From: Cristatella mucedo
Lineage: Eukaryota; Bryozoa; Phylactolaemata; Cristatellidae
Direction: 5' to 3'
Assembly: GCA_009760855.2 (NCBI GenBank)
Contig: WPIO01000121.1
Span: 277,001 to 341,000 of the forward strand
DNA length: 64,000 bases
Each line of letters starts with the position of its first letter. Position 1 is the first letter of the stretch. Below the pieces are notes generated by a model, which saw only the letters and a list, made by a program, of their open reading frames with translations, had not been told where the DNA came from and searched no databases. The translations under genes were made by a program, and so were the position numbers. Positions 24,621 to 37,921 of this stretch are shown one piece after another.

Positions 24621-25845
24621 TTTTTACAATATATATTACATCATACATAATAATATAATATAATGTGTAATAATATATATATATATATAATGTACATATT
24701 ATTTATTATAATACATGACCCTGTCACTATAGGGCCGGCTAAAACAGCCCAATTATGGTGGCTAGTTGATATGGGGATCATGCGAGTCACTCTGAGATAT
24801 ATGGGAAAGTAAGGATTCAAGGTTCGAGGCAGTGACGTTAGAGCTGACATCTGCTTTAAGTAATACAGTTGCCGTTAGTATAGGCCGTGGTCGCTGTTGA
24901 ACGCCTGGAACCGTCTTCTGGTGCTAAATAGACTTCTCTGCATTATTGTCTGTATTTTGGATACGCACTTTATATGCTAAGGTATGAGCGCTAGTCGTCG
25001 CTGTGGTGCTCCTGCTACTGTCAGTTTACCTGCCTGCACCGCTGCACCATTTACAAGTTACTAGCCGAACTACGAGGTTCAGGCGTCCCCGGTATCCGTC
25101 GCGCGTCGGTGGCAACTCGCATTGTAACGAGCGCTGTGATTGCAGTCTATACCCGAACGAACACGGAATACGCACACCTCGTTTCTCGTTTGTAACTGCA
25201 AGTATTCGAAATGTCTTTGAGTTTTCAGCGTGATGTCATTAACGAGTGGCGGATATTTGCGGCACTTGAGAATGGCCTATCAAGCCGGCGGAAGTTTTGA
25301 GTGCAGCTGATAGGCGACTGGCGAAAACTCAGATGCAATAATTTTTTTATTTGGACGAGCGTCGGTCGCACTTTGTCGTCTCTGCTCACTTGCTCGTTGG
25401 TTTGTCTGCTACCAGCCGTTGGCGGCGCTCCCATTGGTCAGTTGTTCGTACAAACGCACAAACAGGTCGAGACGCTGCTCGGCCCGAGACGCAGCAGCAG
25501 CAACTTGAGGTGACCGCCATTTTACTTTAATTGCCTCTAGGTTTCGCTCGGCTGCCAGTCGCGACATCGTTACTGTCAGGCCGATGACATCTAGCCGCGT
25601 TTCCTCCATTGCCTGGACTGCCGCTGCTGGTCTGCTCAGGACCGGACGCTCATTCGCTTTCCCACACGCACCCGTGCTGGGTTTGTTTGCGCTTCGCTCG
25701 CCCGCGTCGCTCAGTGCGCACCGATTGCGACCAGAAATCAAACAGGAGCGACGCCTCGCCGGTAATCCTGCCAATTGTCTGCGGCGCGCCGTGACGTCGC
25801 CACAGTCACTGGCGTGCGTTCGACGCGCCGCTGCGCCGGTGGCGG

Positions 25846-25994
25846 TATGAAAGCGGTGGCGACGGCCCGAATGGAGCGGCGGCAAACAGACGACGTGCGG
25901 CGGCGGCGGCAGCCGGGGCGGCTTCGGCTGCCTCGGCGGCGGTCGATACTCGCCGCTTGCCTTCTTCCTGATGCTCCGCTGATTGCAGCCAGAG
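25846..25994 (+). pseudogene. relic C2: promoter and exon-1 copy with lost start
   Basis: A TATA-like TATGAAAG at 25846 precedes a leader exon homologous to that of gene D (MERRQTDDV...). The codon matching the D start at 28152 is GTG (25895-25897), and the donor position reads AGAG|GC instead of AGAG|GT. The ATG at 25871 is the homologue of a non-preferred upstream ATG in gene D, only 25 nt after the TATA-like box. The encoded core (ILAACLLPDAPLIAA) still looks like a signal peptide. Confidence 0.5.
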
Positions 25995-26969
25995 GCGATC
26001 GCACGTCGTGCCGCTTGCCTGAATCTTTGGATGCATTCGCTCGATGTTGGATGAATTCGGATGAATTCAGGTTTTGGATGGATTCACACTTTTATTTTTA
26101 TTTTAGTACGCGCGCGTCAGCTGAGCGAGCGCTGCCCGTTTCCGAGATGCTGCAGCCGCCGTGCACAGGTAGCAGAGCAATGGACAATGACGGCGAGCTG
26201 ACATTCTAACATTTTAATTTCCTTGGCATTTGAGAACAAGAAGAAAGCGAGGCGGAAGCGATGCGCTTCATTTGCGTCTAGAATGTCAGCCTCGTGGTGA
26301 AGCCGGTATGAAATTGAATGAAAGTCAATGCTGGCTTTTCTCGCGCCGCCATTGCTTAGGTCGAGCTGGGCCCTGGATTTAGCAGGCCGCAAGCCAACCG
26401 GGTAGTTCTCATTTCCAGACTGTGAAAATGTTCTTTCCTGTTTATAAGCGATCTGAAGCGGCCTTCCTCAGCAATGAATGAACGCAACGGAAAGTAACCA
26501 AGGGCTCGTAAAGGGCACTTTTGCGGTAACGATTGAATTGACGACGATCGTTACAATTGACTTAAGCAAATATTTCGTGCTCTTTGGAGCGTCAGGCAAA
26601 AAGCTAGCTTCCGGAAATGAAACTAGACAAACAGCCCCCGCGCTGTGAGTCCTAGCGTACTTCGGATTACTGGGGTGCGCCAGCGTTGCTCGCTCCGGTG
26701 CGACGTGCGTACTTTCGGCAGAAAGTGGAGCGGAATTCCGCACTAGCGCTTCGCTAGCAGGCGACCACTGCCGCAACCATGGGGGCAGCGATCAGAATTG
26801 GCCGCTGCTACGTGCTCCACGCTTTAGCATTTCCAACTAATTCGCAAATACAAACCTAAACGTCGCGCTCCGTTTTCTTATATCGGCACGCGCATACCCA
26901 CGCAGGTAAAATGCGCTGGAAGCAGCAGTGTTGCAACTGGGCGTCATCACAACGGCATCATATGAAAGG

Positions 26970-27006
<37 letters not shown>

Positions 27007-27224
27007 CTCTGTTTCTCTCCCATACCACAGACCACCGGTCAGCGTAAGCTGACCGAGTGCGGGTATCCGGTGCCTCGATCTGCCGCTCCACCTGAGGCTT
27101 GGCCGCCTCTTGGCTCGCGGGCCACAGTGCCAAAACGGGGGAGTAGCCGCGGCGGCAGCTGAGGCATCAATCAGCACTGCATGCGGGGAACGACTAAGTT
27201 GCCTTTCGAGTGATGATTGCGATA
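25995..27224. other. intron-1-like sequence of relic C2
   Basis: The 26480-26760 part matches intron 1 of gene D (28800-29075) and of unit F (58545-58720). A CT microsatellite lies at 26973-27002. No exon is seen. Confidence 0.4.
26973..27010. repeat. (CT)n microsatellite
   Basis: A run of CT dinucleotides with one CG interruption. Confidence 0.9.
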
Positions 27225-27300
27225 CAGGGCGACATTACGACGATCGCCTCGCAGCGACAGCATGCCGTTGCACAGGTGTCCCTGGCGGCTTGCATGCCTG
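27225..27300 (+). pseudogene. PAN-A exon fragment, relic C2
   Basis: CGACATTACGACGATCGCCTCG and CCCTGGCGGCTTGCAT align with the start of the PAN-A exon. The remainder is missing. Confidence 0.4.
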
Positions 27301-28102
27301 CATGTGCACAATTCAGCGTGCGTGGTACGTCAGAGGTTCTTCAGCACGCGGCTCCGGCGGCCACGAGAAGCGGTTTATGACGTCACGTGTTAACGCTTCG
27401 TATTTTCTTCTACATCAGATTCCATTAAAGCACGTTGATAGATACTAAATCACCTTAGAGTGCGATACATTCGTTATAATTACGCATATCCTTATTGTGC
27501 TGGATAAATAGGCAACATTTCTTTTAGTCGTCACCATGACGTCACAAAACGTCTGGCTCAATCGTGGCACTCGAGAAATGCCGATCAAGTCTTCGGCAGT
27601 TTTGTATACGATAGGCGACTGGCGGAAAGTGAGGCTGGGCTGATTTGGGCGAGCTCCGCCGCCGCCACTCGCGGGCGCTTTCGCTCCGGCGCCTGCGGCC
27701 TGAGACGGCGTTCTCATTGGCAGGTCATTACCGGAACTCGAAGAGCCGGGTCGCTTCGTCGCTCTGGGCGCCCTGTGCGCCCGCGACGCTACGGCTCGAC
27801 GTGCCCGCCGGGCCATCCTAAGCGAGCTCTGGGCTTTGCTCGGCTGCCCGGCCAATCAGCACCACCTGCCGTGACGCGCCGCGTCGTTATTACATCGCCG
27901 GGACTCAGGTTCCCCTCCCGCTGCCGCTTCCCTACTTCCAGTGGGATTTGTTTGCGTGTCGCTCGCCTGCCTCGCGCCGCGCGCGCTCATCGCGACTGGA
28001 GATCGATCGGCAGTGACGTCGCACTGGTATCCGGCTGATCGTCTGCTGCGCGCCGCCGCGTCGCTGCCGCCGGACGCGTGCGCTCGAGCGCCGGCGCTGC
28101 GG

Positions 28103-28110
28103 TACAAAAG
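28103..28110 (+). promoter_or_regulatory. TATA-like box of gene D
   Basis: TACAAAAG lies 49 nt upstream of the chosen start. Equivalent boxes stand at 43899 (gene E), 57678 (unit F) and 25846 (relic C2), always just before exon 1. CCAAT occurs about 250 bp upstream, near 27851. Confidence 0.5.
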
Positions 28111-28151
28111 AGGCCGCGGTGGTGTAAATGGAGCGGCGGCAAGCAGACGAC

Positions 28152-28248
28152 ATGCGGTGGCAGCGGCGGCAGCTTCGACAGCTCTGCGGTCATTTTGCGG
28201 CGCTCGCGCTCAACATCCAGCTGCTCTGCCTGCTGCTCGCCCCCAGAG
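28152..28248 (+). CDS. gene D exon 1, signal peptide
   Basis: It encodes a basic start (MRWQRRQLRQL) and a hydrophobic core (FAALALNIQLLCLLLA), ending CCAGAG|GTGAGAG in phase 1. An upstream in-frame ATG at 28128 lies only 25 nt after the TATA-like box and would probably precede the transcription start. Confidence 0.65.
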
Positions 28249-31200
28249 GTGAGAGCGTGCTTAGCGCCGCGCCGCTCTTCAGACCGAAATGCAGCTCGAG
28301 CACTCTCTATCTCTGCGGCAGGCGCTGCGGCGCCCCTCGCTCGATTGACGCTGGAGCCGCTGCCGGTCTGCGAATGGCTGCCCACCAAATGCCACTCGCT
28401 GCCGAATGCCTGGTGGCACTTCAGTCAGCCCGCCATGCATTTGCATTGTGTCATTGCAGCAGCCACCGCCGTGACCGGCGGCGACGGTGTATGCAGAGCA
28501 GACGTAGCAGCGCATAGTGCAGGTGACGAGCTGATATTCGCCTGCGGTCAGAGATGAAGGATGTGCGGCGGGAGATAGGCAGTTTATCTGATCCGTTAAT
28601 GGCGAGCTTGCATCAACGCTAGCGTAAATTTAGACGAAAGTCTAAGCTGGCACTGCGCTCATTGCAACATATTTGATCGAGCCTGAAGCTAGATTTAACT
28701 GGCCACCTGCAGTCTGGGTGGTCCACATTTTTTAACTCTTATAATGGTGGCTCCTGCTTTCACATGATCTGCAGCGGTCTACCTTATCAACGAATAGACT
28801 CAGCGCTCGTAAATGGCGCCTTCCGCGGAATCGGTTGAATCGTCGACTAACGTTTTGTTTGACTTTGGCAAATATTTCGCGCTCGTCGGTAGCGGAGTTC
28901 GGGGACCAGCCACGATTGCCTGTGTTGAAATTAGACAGACGGCAGAGCGCACGCTGATTGCCCTCCCGGATCGCTGGCAGCACACGCTGTTCGAGCTGTC
29001 GATCTGTTCGTCGAGCTTCGTGCTCACGCTAGGCGTCTGAGAGCTGCCCGCTCACTTTTTGCGGAAAGCGGAGCGCATCTGGAGCGAATTAATTACATGA
29101 TATTATAAAATTATATAAAATTAATTATAAGCACTTTGCCAGCATGCCACCCTTACTGTGACCACTTAGTACGACTTAAGAAATCTAGGCCGCCCGCCGA
29201 GCGCTCCAGCTCAGACCTTGGAATAGCCGAGCAGGAACCGTTCTGCCGGAGGTTCGCCGGCGCAGAGAGTCCTCCTCCGGAAAGGGGCGCTAACCTACGG
29301 TATTACTCCACTTCTCGCCGACCTGCACTGGTTACCAGTCAAGCAACGGATTGACTTCAAGGTTTTGTCGCTCACTTTTAGGTCTCTTCATTCTATGGCT
29401 CCAGCCGATCTTTCAGAGATACTACCCCATCAGGCAAAGCATCGTACCACTCGCTTTTCGGAATCCAACAGTCTAGAAATACCTTGTACAAACCTTAAAT
29501 CCTTTGGAGACCGTGCATTTAGCTCGTATGCTCCCACAGCCTGGAACTCCCTCCCGACCTGCATCAGAACATCCCCTGACCTGACCACATTTAAAAGAAA
29601 CTTAAAAACATACCTATTTAGGACAGCATTTAGTGGGTCCTTGTGATTCGTCCTCGATGTGCTTATGCGTGCTGACACTGTTCATGCTGCCACTAACCAC
29701 ATTTGCATGCTGACCCAGTGCATGTAACCCCTAACCATGTTATTCATTTTGTTTGTTTTTCAAGCATGATTTTACTTACTATTCTATTGCGTATCACTTT
29801 GCAGCAAATGTAAAGCGCCTAGAAAGAGATTAAGTTCTCTGAGGGCGCTTTATCAAGTGCAATATTATTATTATTATTATTACGGGACCTCGGCAGACGC
29901 GTCCGCGCCTATAGCGTCGGCGATCCGATCCACCGGCCGCTGCCTGTCGATCACGGCGGCCGTTCAGCCCCTCGTTCCGTACGCGCCGTCGCTTTGCCTT
30001 TGGTTACTAGCCTACCAAGTCACGAAGCTTTTTCCAAAGGCAAACACATTAGAAATGCGATCTGAAGTTTGACGATTACCGCTTAGAATGGAAGCGTTAA
30101 AAATACGAGTCAAAATCTTCTTTGAACTGCTGTTATTTCAGCAATTACAAGTGCATATAGTTAAACTTAGCCTACCGCAATCAGAATTCTACTCCTGCAG
30201 TTGTATACAATCTGAAAACGGCTAACGTGAACTTGCATGAAAATTCTCACATTAATTCGTCAAGTATTCAATCTGAGTTATTAAATTTACGAGGCACAAA
30301 AAATCCATGAATAGAATGTTTCAAAATTCAGAACCATGTAACTCAGGTAAATTGTAAAATTAGAAAGCTAAACATATTTATCTCGACTTAATAAGCTTCA
30401 AAGAGTGGAGCAAAAACAAGTTGCACGGGATAAGCAAATTTTATATTTAATACTACTAAATGTTTTGTTTCTCAATTCATTTAATTTTGGAATAGGGCAA
30501 GGGTTTAAAAAATGTCCATTCTTTCTTTGTTACGTCAAAATGCTCAATATGTAACGTCAAATTTTTAACGGGCTTGTAATTTTAAGGTTATCTGAACCAG
30601 ATTCTTCATTGAGGTGCCTCTATATTTTCTAGCCTTAAATTAGCATCGTCAAATTCTGCAAGGTTGGTGCGGATATATGCTCAAAGGCAAAGTTGTATGG
30701 CTGCAATGCATTCTGCATTCAGTCAGTTTCACAGTGCTTCGTGTAAGTTCTACAATGCCGCGTTCAGTCCTCACAAGGCCGGCCCTATAGAAGCAGTTTA
30801 GTGATCAAATTTATAAATGATTAATTTAATATCTACATCCATGAACGCCGAGAGCAATCGGCAATTCCCAGATGCTCGCCGTATGTTTTTGCTAATATAA
30901 AATAGTTATTAAATGTAAATGAAGGTCACTTAAATTGTTGAATACAATGTTAATACGCTCACCATATTCTGGTGGGCGAAAGCGCTGCGACTGTCGTCTG
31001 AAGCGAAGCTACTTCGTTGGATCTCGCAGCACGTGCGTCCATTGCCGATCACTCCTCAGCGACGAGCGATGTAATGATAGCTCATCGCTGGCACTGCGCC
31101 GGAAGCGTGGCGGATTGATTGCGAGCGGCGATTGGGACGCCTTGTAGGAGCGCAGAGCACGATCACTCGCTACGACGTCAACTTTGGCGGCATCAGCACA

Positions 31201-34200
31201 ATCGCCTCGCTGCGACCGCAGGCCGGCGCCCCGGCGCCATTGGCGGCATCGCTGAAGCGCTGCGCCAATCTTTGCGTCACCGCCGCCGGACCGCCGTGCA
31301 CGGCCGTCAGCTACTCGCCGACTCGAGACGCCTGCGACGTTGCAACTGGCGGCGGAGTGTCGCCGGCGAGCGGGCGCGATGCGGTGCTGCTCCAAAGAAG
31401 CGGTGAGTGGCGCGATCTAGCAGGCAGCTCTCCGGAAGTGGACGGGACTCGGCCGCCGGTGCTCGTGTGGCGGCCGGCGAGTTGCGTCGGTCTCTGCATA
31501 CGCCGGTCGCCGCGATTTCCTGACAAGTTTCCGAAGAAATCCTGTCGCCGCGGTTTCCGCCGTCTGGTCAAGGTACTCCGTGGCGGCCGAACCCTAGCGA
31601 TGGCTCAGCAGGTGAGCGCTAGCTGGAAGAATGACCTGCGGACAGAATGGCTACGACATTTCCCTTGCAAATCTTCACGTGCCCTTGCACCGTCCTTCAC
31701 CTTGCTTGCTTTTCCTTCATCCATCCTCTCCGACATTGCACCTTCTCTCTCCTCAGATTCTTCACTCATCTATCTTGTATTTAGTGCAATTTAATGTAAT
31801 ATATCTCCGTCTGCAACTCCACAAAGCCATAAAGACTATGGGGATGTTAAGCATGAGAGTTATGTATAACGCACACTCAGATAGCCTAAGCGGCTTTCGG
31901 TACGCATTCGGTAGCCAACAGAATTCGTCTCACGCAACAAAGAGAAAGTAGGAAGCATAGCAGAGTCAGGAGAGCAATTTAGGTAGTGAGTAGCATAAAA
32001 GTAGCAGCTCAGGACCGCTGAAAAAGATGTGCCATAGTCGGCAGTAGGAGAGTAGTTGTCGTTGCGTTAGAATTGTGGAAGCGACTTCCACAGTCTAGGA
32101 CCTGCAGAGCTAAAGCTTCTATCGCCAGCGGTCTTTAAGTGGTGGAACAAAACAGCTAAGTTATTGTCCATACAGGCTCTGAGGGCACGATGGGGCTGAA
32201 ACTGGTGCAGCAGTACAGCTAGGTACGAAGGAGCCAAGTCATGGCGGGCTATGTGGGTCAGCGTAAGTACTTTTACAGCATCTTAACACTTAATAATAAT
32301 GGTACTACTAATAGTAATAATGGTGATACAGTTGCACAGTGCCATTAGATGAGCGTGATGGCACACTCGGTAAGGCGGTCGATTTGTACGACCTTTGTAC
32401 CGAGGTCGCAGGTTTGAATTCTACGAATAGAAATTCTTCATCGCCACCACAAGTGGTGGCGACAGCCGTAAAGCCTCCTACGTCACCAAACAAAAGAGTC
32501 TGTTAAGTCAGTAAGAATTTTTTTAGTTAAGGAACTGGATTTCTCTGTAGGCACTGTGCATATCTGTAGTCATCTTTGATTATTCGTGGCAAGTTCCCTA
32601 GCACGTAACCTCTCCCCGTCTTCTGGCCCTGCTCCGTATCGGCACTGCCTCCGCAGCGAGCTTTCTCCTAATGGTCGCACGTCGAAATGTCGCAATGTTC
32701 GAATGCTTTGTTAGCTTCGCAGCTTCTCTCCAGCCGCTCGGTCGCAAGCGATCTCGCGTCGCAGCAGACGCCTAATCAAGCGTTGGGTCACACGCTGCCA
32801 GCCGCTGTTTAATGTTCAGCTAATATTAGTAATTAATATAATATAATAAATTAATAATTTGTAATGCTATTTTAATGCTCGGCTCATATCGGCCAGCAAA
32901 AGGTGAAGCGAACGAAAAACATCACGACATCAACTCGACGCCCAGCGTTGACATGTGGTTCATTGACACGTTCTTCGTCAGTGCTGACAATCACGCAGCA
33001 ACCCCCGGCGGCGATAGATCCGCGCCGAGCTTGGGGAAAATGAAAATGGATTTCCCCGCCAAGCCGCGCGTTGTCAGAAACTATTCAAAACGACCTAATA
33101 AGACTAGCGTAGCTGGATTGCAAGTTTACAGTCGCAGGTGGGCCTGCGTTTATCAAACGCCTATGAGCTGACGAGCAGATAGAACTGGCGGCGGTCAATC
33201 GATTCCGTTTCGAGATCTCTCTAGATTACTCGAGACTCATCGCTCGTCGATTTTCAAACCTCATCTTCGCTCCTTCAATGGCTGAGACAACGGAGCATCA
33301 AAGCCTTTCCGTATCGCAATCGAGTCCCATGACTCCACTTCTCGTCGTCACTCGCACGAGCTCTACTCAAACCTTCAGCGAGTTGCCGCAGCTAAAGTTC
33401 GTTAGGACCTACTACCGGAAACCAGGTGTATTTCATAATTTGAATTCACCTTCGAGTACGGCACGCCTTTATAGAATGCCATCTCGGCAACTAGAGCCGT
33501 TGAACTCAAGGTCTGAGCGCGAGAGTCCTTGCTTTCCTCCTGCGTCATGCTTTTTGCTTGAGTCTTTGGTGTACATGCGACCAAGGAATAAGGGATGGGC
33601 TCTCCCAGAAGACTTAACGAAGACTCTGAAGCGGAGCGGAGATCCTACTTCTCTACCGCCACTAGGGTGGCGCAGAACAATGACGAAGCGAGTCACGCGG
33701 TACAAGGCCTACGTCGCGGCTTGCTAAGCATGGCGGACGAATCGACCGGAGCTTCAATTGTCGAAGAGGCGAGTCTACGTTAACTGTACACTACAAGCTC
33801 GTGATATCGAAATCAAATAATGATGATCAAATCATGGCCAGGCTTTCGCTCAGTTTGTAGACATTTACTGAGAGGTGTGCAGTTCCTAATTCCCCAATAA
33901 AAGCGGTTTTCCTACTAAGGGTGGCACAAGCGTAAATCCAGGATTAGAGGGAACCTGACCGTTTAAACTTCCTACTGAGAGAAGCTCGACCCAAGCAGCG
34001 AGCCACAAACAGAACGATAGAAAAACCTCGCTGTGCAACCGCGGCTTTGCGGATAGCTTGCTGAGCCCGTGGTACGGCGAGTGACTTTGTTTCAGCATTG
34101 AAACGCTTGCCGGGTCGTCGCTTTAACCTCGGTTGCTGCAAATTCGATAATTCACGAGCATACTTAACAGCAACTAACTAAATCTGGAATCTGATTTTCT

Positions 34201-37200
34201 CAAGTCGCAGATATACGTCCGGTCTATAAGTCCCGAATGAGACGGCATCCGGTCCGAAGCAGCTGCTCGTCAGCGGGCGGCGGGAGAGTAAGCGCTTTGA
34301 AGCGGGGCGGCGGTCGCAACGCCTCTCCGGTGCATCGCTCGGCGTCTGTCGTTCACAGGCATCAACATGCTGCAGCAGCTGCCGCAGCCGCCTTCGCTGA
34401 GTCTGTCGCAGTCGACAGCGACGACCGCATCGGCCGAGCGCGCCACGGTGACGTCACAGACTGCATCGACAACTTCGGCTGGGCCGTTCGACTTGACGAT
34501 CTCCGACTACCGGATGCGAACCGGACCGACTGCGACAGCTGACAGCGCCGCGCTCGCTAGATCTCTGCCGGCGAGTCTCACAGAGAGTCCAAGCGAATCA
34601 CCGACAGATGGGCAGTCATCTACTTTTGCCGGTGCTTGGTTGATATCAGACAGCTCATTCTCACCGACAGCTACAGGTCCCCAGGAATATGTGGCTAGTG
34701 CGACGCTGCAGACGTCGTCACCATCGGGGGAACCAACGGCGTCGATCTTTGAGGCAGCAGCAGCGTCGTCCACGGACGGTGCCGCTGCGACTCTAGATGG
34801 ATCTAGCCCGTCAGCGACGGCGGCGGCGACGCCGCTATCGAGCAGTGCTGCTGCCGCCATGCAGCCGGCTCCGCCATCGGCGGCCGACGCGACGACACCT
34901 GTGACAGCTTCGCTGTCAACCCCGGCCGATGCTCAACCGGCAGCTGCCTTTACTGAAGCTTCGCACAGGCCGCTTGCCACTTTGGCGGCTACAGAGCTAA
35001 ATACGGACACCAAGCCGACGCGGTCCGTAGCCGCGTCATCTGGCGCTCCGGCTATCGCGACGTCACAGATGACAGCCGCGTTTTCGCACGGCTCGGCCGC
35101 TGCTGCAGCTACTGCGGCAGGAAATGCTTCGCTCGCGTCCTCGACTGTGTTGACTGCGAATCAGCTCACCACGACCCAGACGACCACAGCTTCATCGATC
35201 TTGACTCAGCCGACTACGACGCTGCTAAGCACAACTTCGTTCATTACGACTACGCTGACCACAGCTCCGCTGACCACGACTCGGCCGTCCACGACCCTGC
35301 TGAACCCGAGCCAACCTACCATAATGCATACGAACAGCTCGACGACGGCAATCACGCCTGTCAGGACCATGGCAACCACAGCCAGCAGCTTTAATCGAGG
35401 TTACTTAAGAAAGCTGTAGCAGTGCTGCGAGCTTTGCACGATCGGAAACGGCGGAGGCGGCGGCACGCGTAAATGGTGCAATGTGCGACGCGGTCGGCTT
35501 TTGACCGCGCCAGAAATTGGATCCTTTTTTTCAGGCTTCGGAACACCGCAAATCCTGTCTTCGGGTGAGTATTGAGCAGAATTTGGCGGCGTTAAGTTAT
35601 TGCACAAGTAGATAGTTGCGTTAATATTATTCAAATGCAAAAAGCTTTTAGCTGAAAGGAGCCAACCAGCTTGACCCGCGTCAACTTTACTTCAAGAAGT
35701 CTTTCAGGACGAATTATTACTCTCCTCTTAATGAGTCGCGTGACTAGTTCAGTCGAGAGTTGGCGCCGAACGGTGAAAATGCTCGTCTCTCTCCGCTTAG
35801 ACAAGCCGGCCAGCCAGTCAACGACCAGTCCAACGTCGCCCACGGACCCAGCCTCATTGTGCTGTGGACCGGCGTACGCGTTTGACAACAACATCGTCAC
35901 CTACGCCCGCACGAAAAAGGAGGATCCCTACCAGTGGATTTACGTCGATCTCGGAGGGCAGCACGTTGTCACGAAGATTGTCGTGATCGCCTACGGTTTG
36001 TGATCGCCTACGGCTTGTGATCGCCTACGGTTTGTGATCGCCTACGGTTTGTGATCGCCTGCGGTTTGTGATCGCCTGCGGTTTGTGATCGCCTGCGGTT
36101 TGTGATCGCCTACGGCTTGTGATCGCCTACGGTTTGTGATCGCCTACGGTTTGTGATCGCCTGCGGTTTGTGATCGCCTGCGGTTTGTGATCGCCTGCGG
36201 TTTGTGATCGCCTGCGGTTTGTGATCGCCTACGGTTTGTGATCGCCTGCGGTTTGTGATCGCCTACGGTTTGTGATCGCCTACGGTTTGTGATCGCCTGC
36301 GGTTTGTGATCGCCTACGGTTTGTGATCGCCTACGGTTCGTGATCGCCACGGCACGAAAGCGCGCGGCAGTGCGGCAGAGCGGCTCGTTCGCCGATTCGT
36401 CACTGCCCACTCACCAGCACAGTAATGTCAGTAATACCAGTCACGTGTCACTGCACACTCACCAGCTGGTGGTTTTCTCGACTCGAGACTGCCGGAGCCG
36501 GGGTGGGACTGAAAAGCCACGGTGCTCGAAAGATCATTTCCCAGCCACTTCATGTCTTTTGCATGAGGCTGCAAGTAAGCCCGTTCGCCGGCCTGCTAGC
36601 GAGCGGCATCAATTCTGGGCTCTGCGGCTCATGTCCGTCTAGCTGATTCGATCCGTCGAAAAAAATTGCCGACTCCAGACCTGTCAAATGTGCGCCCTCG
36701 CATACATTGCCCATTTTTGACCGCAGAAATTAAACCAGCTACGCTTACTAAACGCAAGCTTAAGGAAGCCTGTAGAGTATCACGACTGACCGTCCACGGT
36801 CGAGCATACGAAGACTTCTGTAGATCATACCAGTCGATCGTAGCAACTGCCAAATCTAGCTTCTACAAATATTTTGTGAATCACATAGGTGCAATCCAAA
36901 AATGCTGATGTCTACAATCGACCATCTTCTCGACCATTCCCACATTAGTTCCTTGGCAAATAATCCTCGCGGTGACACGTGGCTTCTCTAGTATCTGTAT
37001 CGGTAAGATAGAGACGATCAGACAGTCCGTGTCTAAGTTTTCGGCGACGCCTCTCGACTAGTCTCCCTCAACGACATCAGCACACGTCTCAAGCGCATCG
37101 ATTCCGTGCACCGCCTTGATGTCTAAATTTAAGAGAACACGAATGACCTTATTCTGATACTTGTCACCCAGTCAAAGAAGACAGCGTGTTCTCTATACCC

Positions 37201-37870
37201 TATTCTCAATGGCCTAAAAATACTTCTAACAGTAAATACATGTACAGTGCTCAGCTCTGCTGCTGCATGCATTACTAAAACAATAAATATGACCTTATAA
37301 TCTGATCAGGTCCCAGACTTTTCAAAAAAAAACCTGTAGTCGGGTCACTCCTTAAGAAAGAAACGCTAGACCAAGAAGGCTTTAGCAACTTCCGTCCAGT
37401 CTTCTTTCCTTCGCTCCTCTCAAAGACACTTAAACGAGTAAGCGGCAGACCAACTGAACTCTTATAATGAGACCTCAAACCCAGCAAGTAAGTTCCAGTC
37501 TCGGTTTATAGAAAATCACCCCGCAAAGTCAGTATTGCTCAGGCTTTCGGCAGAATTTTCGGCATTTTTCGGCAGCATTTGAAACTATCGATCATGAAAT
37601 CCTTCATGAGCGTCTTTAATCTCGCCTGGGGAACACTGCCACTGCATCGCAATATTGCATGTAATATTTTTTGCAGCAAATGTAAATTGGCTAGAAAGAG
37701 TTTGGGTTTTCTGAAAGCGCTTTGTGAAATGTGTTATTATTATTACTACTAGTATCTCGGTGAGGGACTCCACAATACTGATGTGAACAAACAAAAAACA
37801 TTCGAGGAACCACATAATTACGGGATACCTTAGGGTTCTTCGCTCTGTCAGCTTGTTTTCACAGTTTATA

Positions 37871-37921
<51 letters not shown>

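Larger units (their letters stand above)
23421..25560. other. repeat-bearing intergenic sequence
   Basis: It contains two LINE family A tails (24155-24235 and 24550-24620), a tRNA-like B-box remnant near 24530 and AT-rich DNA at 24600-24720. ORFs around 23640-24180 have no recognised domain. Confidence 0.35.

Noticed and set aside
28813-29040. A 75-aa ORF in gene D intron 1 lying in a block shared by three units
   Set aside because: The equivalents at 26.5 and 58.6 kb do not keep the reading frame, so it is not treated as an exon.
35983-36353. CRISPR-like regular array
   Set aside because: Units are directly contiguous without spacers, and the host is eukaryotic; it is a minisatellite.
36144-36410. 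Minus-strand ORF with a 17-residue repeat (ITNRRRSQT units)
   Set aside because: An automatic product of the 17-bp array read three units per turn; no start context or conservation.
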